NCBI GenBank assembly: GCA_004295245.1
Contig: REAR01000071.1
Span: 1-37,203 of the forward strand
Reading direction: 5' to 3'
Source: Sphingobacteriales bacterium
GTDB lineage: Bacteria; Bacteroidota; Bacteroidia; Chitinophagales; Chitinophagaceae
Length of the DNA: 37,203 nt
Under the pieces are notes generated by a model that was not told the origin of the DNA, made no database searches, and was given only the letters and a program-made list of their open reading frames with translations. Numbering within the stretch: position 1 is the stretch's first letter; each line of letters starts with the position of its first letter. Positions 31,924 through 37,203 of this stretch are shown here, one piece after another. A program made the translations under genes and the position numbers.

Positions 31924-32070
31924 TATATGCCTTATCTCGTGGCCTGATTTTCAGTACCGTGCACAGTTCATGCCCCGCTTTTCATAACAGATCTACAAAC
32001 GGTAGCAGCAAAAATTAGCCATTAATGTTACCTAATCATTACCTAAGTGTTATTTGTATATTATGCCTTT

Positions 32071-32130
32071 GTTAACCAGCGTCAACAAGCACTTGAGCGG
32101 CCGTTGCGTCGCACCCTTCAGCAGTTGTAC
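32071..32130 (+). repeat. Dispersed repeat copy R16, tail type B
   Basis: Head GTTAACCAGCGTCAACAAGC, then the exact core at 32103-32113 and the tail CCCTTCAGC followed by AGTTGTAC. Confidence 0.85.
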
Positions 32131-32143
32131 GTTACCCAGCAAC

Positions 32144-32180
32144 AAAAAACCCGCTGCCAGGCAACGGGTTTTTATTTTTT
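32144..32180. terminator. Bidirectional terminator after the hydratase gene
   Basis: CCCGCTGCC and GGCAACGGG pair with one mismatch, between an A run and a T run. On the minus strand it ends the hydratase transcript. Confidence 0.8.
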
Positions 32181-32193
32181 TAAACTAATAGTT

Positions 32194-32973
32194 TTAAATG
32201 CCTTTAAAAACAGGTTGTCTTTTTTCTAAAAAAGCGGTTGCCCCTTCTTTTGCATCTGCTGTGTCAAACAGTTCTCCAAACGCAGCCACTTCTTTTTGTA
32301 AGCCATCCGCATCTCCAACAGCTGCAATATTGGTTAAAGCAATAACATGTTTTATAGCAACAGGCGCTTTGCTTATTATCAGCTCCAGTAAGCTGGTGGT
32401 TTTTGTAATTAAATCTGCAGCAGGCACCACATAATTCACCAACCCCGATTGCAAAGCTTCCGCAGCGCTGATCATTGCTCCTGTCATCATTAATTCCATT
32501 GCTTTGCCTTTGCCTACCAATTGCGTTAATCGTTGTGTGCCGCCATAGCCAGGTATTAAGCCAAGGTTTACTTCTGGCTGGCCAAATCGTGCATTTTCTG
32601 CCGCCAGTCTGAAATGACAAGCCATTGCCAACTCGCAACCACCACCTAATGCAAAACCATTTACGGCGGCAATAATTGGCTTGTGGCTATTTTCTATTTT
32701 ATTAAACACCAGGTCTTGTCCTTTTTGGGCCAGCATTTTTCCACCATCTCCATTCAGCCCGGTAAACTCACTAATATCTGCACCGGCCACAAATGCTTTT
32801 GGGCCACTGCCCGTAATAATAGCCGCTTTTATAGATGAGTTGCTATATACTTCATCTAAAGCTGCACCCAGCTCTTCTATCACTTTTTTATTCAGTGCAT
32901 TTAATTTATCAGGTCGGTTAATAGTAATGGTGGCAATGCCATTTTCTATTTGTGTGAGAATGGTTTGATACAT
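32194..32973 (-). CDS. Enoyl-CoA hydratase/isomerase family protein
   Basis: A 259-residue crotonase-fold enzyme. Both catalytic Glu positions of true hydratases are present: Glu114 in GGGCELAMAC and Glu134 in QPEVNLGLIPGYGGTQRL. The oxyanion-hole segments AGADISEF and NGFALGGG are also typical. It would add water to trans-2-enoyl-CoA in fatty-acid or short-chain acyl-CoA degradation; a crotonase-type short-chain preference is likely but unproven. The start at 32973 (ATG, MYQTIL) fits the family; the longer frame from 33006 adds 11 residues without similarity. It stands alone between terminators. Confidence 0.92.
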   Translation of the reverse strand: MYQTILTQIENGIATITINRPDKLNALNKKVIEELGAALDEVYSNSSIKAAIITGSGPKAFVAGADISEFTGLNGDGGKMLAQKGQDLVFNKIENSHKPIIAAVNGFALGGGCELAMACHFRLAAENARFGQPEVNLGLIPGYGGTQRLTQLVGKGKAMELMMTGAMISAAEALQSGLVNYVVPAADLITKTTSLLELIISKAPVAIKHVIALTNIAAVGDADGLQKEVAAFGELFDTADAKEGATAFLEKRQPVFKGI

Positions 32974-33015
32974 GGTATATAGTTTATAAAAATTCATTAC
33001 AAACATAAAGAAAAT

Positions 33016-33044
33016 AAGAAGGCGGCCCTATGTGCCGCCTTCTT
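33016..33044 (-). terminator. Terminator of the outer-membrane protein gene
   Basis: AAGAAGGCGGC pairs perfectly with GCCGCCTTCTT around a 6-7 nt loop. It lies just after the end of the minus-strand gene at 33065. Confidence 0.85.
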
Positions 33045-33064
33045 AAATAAAACATGCAAACATT

Positions 33065-33727
33065 TTATTTTCGCTTTCTTTTAAAGTCCTTTTTAATATC
33101 AAAATCATACCCCAGAGTAACATAAAATACTTTAGCATCCATACCAGCATACGGCTTTACATTATTGGCACTAAAATCTGGATTTAAAAAATTATTAAGA
33201 AAGTACTGAAACTTAAGACCAACACCGTTTTTGGTATGAACGCCGGCAAAAACAGCGGGCATAAATAATGGAGTGCGGTTGCTAAACCATTCGTTAAACT
33301 TACCCGCACGGTCTCCGCTTATAAATTGCTTTTCTTTATAATTAATGGCAAGATTGGCCTCTGCACCTATATAACCAAAATTTCTTTGCGCTAAGTTGCC
33401 AAACTTTAATGCCACCGGTACGCCAACCGTATACACTCTTCTTTTATAGCGGATATTAATACCATCATCGTGTATAATACCTATATTTTTCATATTAATG
33501 CCGGTAAACAAACCTGCATGCTCACTAAAATCGTAATGTAAATTGGTGCCTGCGTGAAAGAAAGCGGTAAAGCGACCTGCGCTGTTTAATGTATTACCAT
33601 TTCTTTCAACTTGTGAAAAAGATAAGATGGCTCCTTCAGCACCACTGGTACTATATACTTTTTTTTCTTGTGCGGTTACTGCTGATAAAAGGCTTACGGC
33701 TACTGCCAGTGTAAAAATGCGTTTCAT
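33065..33727 (-). CDS. Small outer-membrane beta-barrel protein
   Basis: A 220-residue protein with a clear signal peptide (MKRIFTLAVAVSLLSAVTAQ). The rest alternates amphipathic strands (AGRFTAFFHAGTNLHYDFSE, LFTGINMKNIGII, VYTVGVPVALKFGNL, NFGYIGAEANLAINY, VFYVTLGYDFDI), typical of small PorT-like or OmpW-size barrels in Bacteroidota. A short basic tail (KKDFKRKRK) follows the last strand, which is unusual for a barrel. I cannot assign a role. It lies between the hydratase and the B12-binding protein genes on the same strand, with a terminator after it. Confidence 0.8.
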   Translation of the reverse strand: MKRIFTLAVAVSLLSAVTAQEKKVYSTSGAEGAILSFSQVERNGNTLNSAGRFTAFFHAGTNLHYDFSEHAGLFTGINMKNIGIIHDDGINIRYKRRVYTVGVPVALKFGNLAQRNFGYIGAEANLAINYKEKQFISGDRAGKFNEWFSNRTPLFMPAVFAGVHTKNGVGLKFQYFLNNFLNPDFSANNVKPYAGMDAKVFYVTLGYDFDIKKDFKRKRK

Positions 33728-33797
33728 AATGCGTTGTGTTTTTATACCAGTATAACGATGTATAAAAACAAAGGTTACAGCAACACCAAAAAAATAA

Positions 33798-34205
33798 TTA
33801 AAACTTACGGTTATTAACAGCCCAGTTCTTAATATAATCAGCTATTTCGTGTGTATTGGTACCGGGGGTAAAAATTTTACCCACCCCCATTTCGTTTAAT
33901 TGTTTAATGTCTTCATCGGGTATAATGCCACCACCGGTTAACAAAACATCATTTAAACCTTTCTCTTTCATTAACCCCAATACTTTTGGAAATACCGTAT
34001 TGTGGGCCCCGCTTAATATACTAATGCCAATGGCATCCACATCTTCTTGTAAAGCGGCGCTTACCACCATTTCCGGCGTTTGGCGCAACCCGGTATATAT
34101 TACCTCCATACCCGCATCTCGTAAAGCAGTGGCAATTACTTTGGCGCCACGGTCGTGGCCATCTAAACCTACTTTTGCTACCAGCACACGTATTGGTCTG
34201 TTCAT
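33798..34205 (-). CDS. Cobalamin-binding domain protein (methylmalonyl-CoA mutase C-terminal type)
   Basis: A 135-residue stand-alone B12-binding domain. It carries the base-off motif DGHDRG at 15-20, with His17 as the lower cobalt ligand, then SILSGAH at about 62-68 and [11 protein letters not shown] at about 90-100. This equals the C-terminal domain of methylmalonyl-CoA mutase or the small subunit of related acyl-CoA mutases (isobutyryl-CoA type). A separate catalytic subunit must exist but is not in the window. It is divergent from the ABC ATPase gene, with repeat R17 between. Confidence 0.93.
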   Translation of the reverse strand: MNRPIRVLVAKVGLDGHDRGAKVIATALRDAGMEVIYTGLRQTPEMVVSAALQEDVDAIGISILSGAHNTVFPKVLGLMKEKGLNDVLLTGGGIIPDEDIKQLNEMGVGKIFTPGTNTHEIADYIKNWAVNNRKF

Positions 34206-34271
34206 ACAGCTTTATTTACGTGGTAAAAGTAAACAAATAAGTATTAGTTTTTGCTGCTGTAGTTACTATGG

Positions 34272-34323
34272 CACAAGTGTGCGACGCAACGGCTGCTGAA
34301 AAAAGTTACTGTTGCAGGTAACA
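34272..34323 (-). repeat. Dispersed repeat copy R17, tail type A
   Basis: On the minus strand the head GTTACCTGCAACAGTAAC, a T run, CAGCAGCC, the exact core and the tail CACTTGTGC. It lies between divergent genes. Confidence 0.85.
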
Positions 34324-34354
34324 TAATTATATTTTTATTAATAGAAACGCTTGC

Positions 34355-34362
34355 TATCTTTA
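34355..34362 (+). promoter_or_regulatory. -7 box of the ABC ATPase gene
   Basis: TATCTTTA differs from TAnnTTTG in the last base and ends 4 nt before the ATG at 34367, predicting a leaderless or nearly leaderless mRNA. Confidence 0.45.
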
Positions 34363-34366
34363 ATAC

Positions 34367-35497
34367 ATGCCTGTACATATTACCGCAGAAATTGCTGCAC
34401 ACCTTGAACACAATGATTTTTCGCTGGCCGTGCGCCGTATGTTAGATGCTTGTTACGATACGGCTGCGCCGCAATTAATAAGGCAAGCCATAGAATGGAG
34501 CCAGGCCTACCGTAAACAGCCCGATGCGGCCAACCCAACAAAAGATTGGCAGCAGCTAGCCAATAGCCTGCTGCAACAGATTAATGCAGCTACCAACAAT
34601 ACACCGAGGCCTCAGTTGCTGGTAACAGCAAAGCAACTTTCTAAAACATATAGCTCTGGAAATTTTAGTTTACAGCCCATATCGTTACAATTACAACAAG
34701 GTGCTATTTTAGGAGTGGTTGGTGAAAATGGTAATGGCAAAACTACGCTGCTGAGATGCCTTGCAGGCCAGCTGGCCTTAGACAATGGCAGTATTGAATA
34801 CACTCTTTTACAAAAGCCCGATTATTTTGCTATTAAGAACTACGTGGTATTTATACCCCAGCGTATACCCCGGTGGTATGGTTTGTTAAAAGACAACCTG
34901 CATTTTAGTGCTTCTATTGCCGGTATTTATGGCGATGAAAATATTTTGATGGTTGATTTTATGCTGGAGCGTCTGAATCTTTCTAAATACGCTAACCTTA
35001 CCTGGAACCAAATAAGCAGTGGTTACCGCACTCGTTTTGAAATTGCCCGCATATTATTGCAAAAACCACAGCTATTAATATTAGATGAGCCATTAGCCAA
35101 TCTCGATATTAATGCACAACAAACCATACTTACTGATTTAAAATACCTGGCAAAATCTGCCCTCCAGCCAATGGGCATCATCCTCAGTTCGCAACAGCTG
35201 CACGAAGTGGAGAAGATTGCTGATGATGTAATGCTTATTAAAAACGGGCATTGCATTGTAAACACCAGCAGCCTTCAAAACAAGGGTGTGGCCATAGAGG
35301 TAGAAACAACGGCGAGCCGCGATGCATTAATGCAATTATTAACAACACATCAGGTGCAACTGCAATACAACGGCGGGTTTTACACCATTACATCTACGGC
35401 ATACAGTGCACAGCAAATAATAACCACACTGGTAAATGGCAATATACCTATCAATTATTTCAGAGATATTACTTACTCAACCAAAAGATATTTTTAA
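34367..35497 (+). CDS. ABC transporter ATP-binding protein with N-terminal extension
   Basis: A 376-residue ABC ATPase. Residues 1-80 are a helical extension not seen in simple ATPases. Walker A is GENGNGKT at 119-126, the Q-loop Gln is 165 and Walker B with catalytic Glu is LLILDE at 236-241. The D-loop ANLD is at 244-247. Two motifs are degenerate: the signature reads SSGYR (217-221) instead of LSGGQ, and the H-loop His is replaced by Gln276 in LSSQQLHEVE. The C-terminal 85 residues are a separate alpha/beta domain. The next gene, 85 nt on, encodes a polytopic membrane protein and may be its partner. Substrate unknown. Confidence 0.88.
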   Translation: MPVHITAEIAAHLEHNDFSLAVRRMLDACYDTAAPQLIRQAIEWSQAYRKQPDAANPTKDWQQLANSLLQQINAATNNTPRPQLLVTAKQLSKTYSSGNFSLQPISLQLQQGAILGVVGENGNGKTTLLRCLAGQLALDNGSIEYTLLQKPDYFAIKNYVVFIPQRIPRWYGLLKDNLHFSASIAGIYGDENILMVDFMLERLNLSKYANLTWNQISSGYRTRFEIARILLQKPQLLILDEPLANLDINAQQTILTDLKYLAKSALQPMGIILSSQQLHEVEKIADDVMLIKNGHCIVNTSSLQNKGVAIEVETTASRDALMQLLTTHQVQLQYNGGFYTITSTAYSAQQIITTLVNGNIPINYFRDITYSTKRYF

Positions 35498-35518
35498 TGA
35501 CGCAAACATGGCAACAAA

Positions 35519-35549
35519 GCCCGGCGGCTGTTGCGTCGCACACTTGTAC
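35519..35549 (+). repeat. Dispersed repeat copy R18, short, tail type A
   Basis: Only the GCCCGGCGGCT part of the head is left, followed by the exact core at 35530-35540 and the tail CACTTGTAC. It sits between the ABC ATPase and the membrane-protein genes. Confidence 0.8.
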
Positions 35550-35582
35550 TAAACCAATACTATTCAACCACAAGTTGTAATA

Positions 35583-37148
35583 ATGAGAATAAAAAGACCC
35601 CTTGCCCCCGATTTTATAAATAAGCTGGATACACAGTTACTATTGCACAAACCTAACACCTGGAGTAGTAGAACCCATTTGGTGGTGTATTACGGCTTGT
35701 TGTTTATTGTAGGTATTACGATATTAAGTTTTATGAGTAATGCAGACCCAAGAAATAACTCTGGCATTGCCGTTTGGGCCACCTTAATAAGCCTGCTTTG
35801 TGTAATTGGTTTTATTGTATGGATCATTTATCTGCTGCGTTTTAATGTATTTAAACGGTTTGGTATTCAAAAACCGGGAGATGGATTAAAAACTTTTACC
35901 CTTTATTTTATTGCAATTGGGTTAATGGCGTTTTGCCCTTTTGTACCAGCGATAGTTGAAAGCTATGTTGCCAACCGGGCGTATAACAGTACAGAACTAG
36001 TGAAAGACGTAAATAACATTAATACCAAAATTTGCCTGGTAGAATACGATTCTCTGGAAAAAAACTGGGACCTGGATACCATTAAATTATCTGCTAAAAT
36101 TACAAGACCAATAAAAGCTGATAATACAATTGAAGAAGTTACTGTACTGGTTGATTCAGTAGCTTCAGCAGGCACTTATGATAAAGTCTATTACCCGATT
36201 GGCAATAATTTCAAATTTTTAGACAGTGCTGAATTTTATTCTACTATTAATACTGCAGACAGTCTTATTAAAATCAGTGATTCAACTTATAAAATTTACA
36301 CCTGCCCAAACTACCAGTTACTAACCACCACTTCAGACGCTGATGAACATAGCCCGGATTCTATATTAACCCGTTTAGATTTATACAAAACCATTATAAA
36401 GAACTACCAGCCTGTTAATCGCAAAAAAGTATTAGAAGAGTTAGAATTGCTTATAAAGAAATACTACCCGCAATATGAACGGGGAAAAAATACATACCTT
36501 CAAAACTTATTGCCTGAAGAGTATAGAGATTTAAGCCAATATGCCAAGGCTAGTTTTAAATATGAGTTATCTGACGTAGGGGGCGCTATTAATAATATTA
36601 CAGAAAAAAAATACCGGTGGGAGGGTTCGAAATTATATGAACTTATAAGAACTTGGTATTATACTATACTTATTATTACCCTATTAGTATTTATTTTCAG
36701 GCATAGCACCACTAAAATTTTCTTTCTGTCATTACTAACAGCTGCGTTACTAAGTATTTTTACTGCTATATTTTTATTATTAGGCGATGCCAATGCTTTA
36801 ACCACATGCATTGTTGCATTGGTTTACATTTTAATTTTTGCCTTAACCAGCATCAGCCTGTTTAAAGATAAAATCCGCAGTACACCTATAGGCATCAGCC
36901 TAAATCTTTTTACGTTTTCTTTTGTGTTTATCCCCTTGTTATTGGTAAGTACTTACTATGCTTACCTGCACTATATACATACTGATGTGTACTATTATCA
37001 AAACGTTGTTTTACACCAGCAGTTATTTGGAAGAGAGAAGTTGCATTACTTGATTGCTGAAATTGCAGGCAGCTTTTTGTTATTTATTGCTATAGAACCC
37101 TTGTTTAAAAAATTATACCGCGCCTGGTATGCACAACCAGAACAATAA
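35583..37148 (+). CDS. Polytopic membrane protein, possible partner of the ABC ATPase
   Basis: A 521-residue protein with three N-terminal membrane helices (about 31-51, 61-85 and 104-128), a hydrophilic middle part of about 220 residues (130-350) and four or five C-terminal helices. The layout of helices around one large soluble domain resembles ABC-2-type permeases and FtsX-like exporters, but no family signature is visible. The soluble part is rich in charged and Asn residues without obvious catalytic motifs. It follows the ABC ATPase with repeat R18 in the gap. A partner role is inferred from position alone. A terminator follows at 37152. Confidence 0.75.
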   Translation: MRIKRPLAPDFINKLDTQLLLHKPNTWSSRTHLVVYYGLLFIVGITILSFMSNADPRNNSGIAVWATLISLLCVIGFIVWIIYLLRFNVFKRFGIQKPGDGLKTFTLYFIAIGLMAFCPFVPAIVESYVANRAYNSTELVKDVNNINTKICLVEYDSLEKNWDLDTIKLSAKITRPIKADNTIEEVTVLVDSVASAGTYDKVYYPIGNNFKFLDSAEFYSTINTADSLIKISDSTYKIYTCPNYQLLTTTSDADEHSPDSILTRLDLYKTIIKNYQPVNRKKVLEELELLIKKYYPQYERGKNTYLQNLLPEEYRDLSQYAKASFKYELSDVGGAINNITEKKYRWEGSKLYELIRTWYYTILIITLLVFIFRHSTTKIFFLSLLTAALLSIFTAIFLLLGDANALTTCIVALVYILIFALTSISLFKDKIRSTPIGISLNLFTFSFVFIPLLLVSTYYAYLHYIHTDVYYYQNVVLHQQLFGREKLHYLIAEIAGSFLLFIAIEPLFKKLYRAWYAQPEQ

Positions 37149-37151
37149 AAA

Positions 37152-37187
37152 ACGGCGATTCATTTTTTGAATCGCCGTACTTTTTTA
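37152..37187 (+). terminator. Terminator after the membrane-protein gene
   Basis: ACGGCGATTCA pairs perfectly with TGAATCGCCGT around a T loop, followed by a run of T. Confidence 0.9.
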
Positions 37188-37203
37188 AAACTGTTTCAAG
37201 CCT

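Larger units (their letters stand above)
31924..32193. other. Remainder of the porin upstream region
   Basis: No gene is visible in the 404 bases between the porin and the hydratase gene. Besides the features listed separately this part holds two TTACCTAA copies at 32028 and 32039, 11 bp apart, followed at 32050 by TTATTTG, then repeat R16 and a terminator. A far-upstream regulator site is possible but unproven. Confidence 0.4.

Noticed and set aside
1353-35549. CRISPR array
   Set aside because: The repeats are on both strands, widely spaced by whole genes and variable, unlike an array.
1-37203. Complete transposase or prophage genes
   Set aside because: None of the larger frames shows transposase, integrase or phage structural motifs.
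1-37203. tRNA or rRNA genes
   Set aside because: I looked through the intergenic stretches for the TTCGANTC-type arm and rRNA-like segments and found nothing convincing.

Overview
The window looks like chromosomal DNA from a Bacteroidota bacterium, most likely Chitinophagaceae or a relative. The evidence is AT-rich DNA, a SusC-type TonB plug, a type IX secretion C-terminal domain, a Bat/MoxR cluster, GH29 fucosidases, a Porin_O_P-type porin and promoters of the TAnnTTTG type. The genus assignment is inference. I see no rRNA, tRNA, CRISPR array, phage or complete insertion sequence.

Layout. 1-1337: 3' part of a TonB-plug/DUF2135 protein. 1338-1780: gene-free region holding two large hairpins between two inverted repeats. 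1781-5661 (-): moxR, DUF58, BatD-like protein and batA; batA is broken by a frameshift. 5912-8530 (+): lipoprotein, DUF4783 protein, nadC, SUI1/YciH factor and a small membrane protein. 8527-10555 (-): ferredoxin-CDGSH protein and isocitrate dehydrogenase. 10726-11112 (+): apaG. 11356-13619 (-): arfB, MbnP-like lipoprotein and MauG/MbnH-like di-haem protein. 13666-16962 (+): dtd, MazG-like protein, glycyl-tRNA synthetase and two small coiled-coil membrane paralogues. 16966-18889 (-): FNR-like reductase and a transketolase C-terminal half. 19140-28382 (+), interrupted by one minus-strand gene: exported BNR-repeat protein, unknown secreted protein, flippase and two GH29 fucosidases. 28478-31789 (-): phosphate module (porin, DUF47, PiT). 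32194-34205 (-): enoyl-CoA hydratase, outer-membrane protein and B12-binding protein. 34367-37148 (+): ABC ATPase and a polytopic membrane protein.

The strongest unexplained signal is a dispersed intergenic repeat family. I count 18 copies of about 45-90 bp on both strands. Each has a head resembling GTTACCAGC, and 13 share the exact 11-base core GTTGCGTCGCA. After the core there is one of about five interchangeable tails. Copies often occur as inverted pairs with tails facing each other (1353/1711, 11121/11261, 25134/25266, and 14121/14570 around the MazG-like gene). I saw none inside a confident coding region. The arrangement resembles enterobacterial REP/BIME elements, with an unusual modular tail.

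Linked functions seen here: phosphate uptake (porin, permease, DUF47); an MbnH/MbnP-type haem enzyme beside its likely Trp-containing partner; MoxR/Bat envelope functions; and fucose release. Predicted -7 boxes lie 4-8 nt before the start codons of nadC, glyS and the ABC ATPase, suggesting leaderless or nearly leaderless mRNAs.
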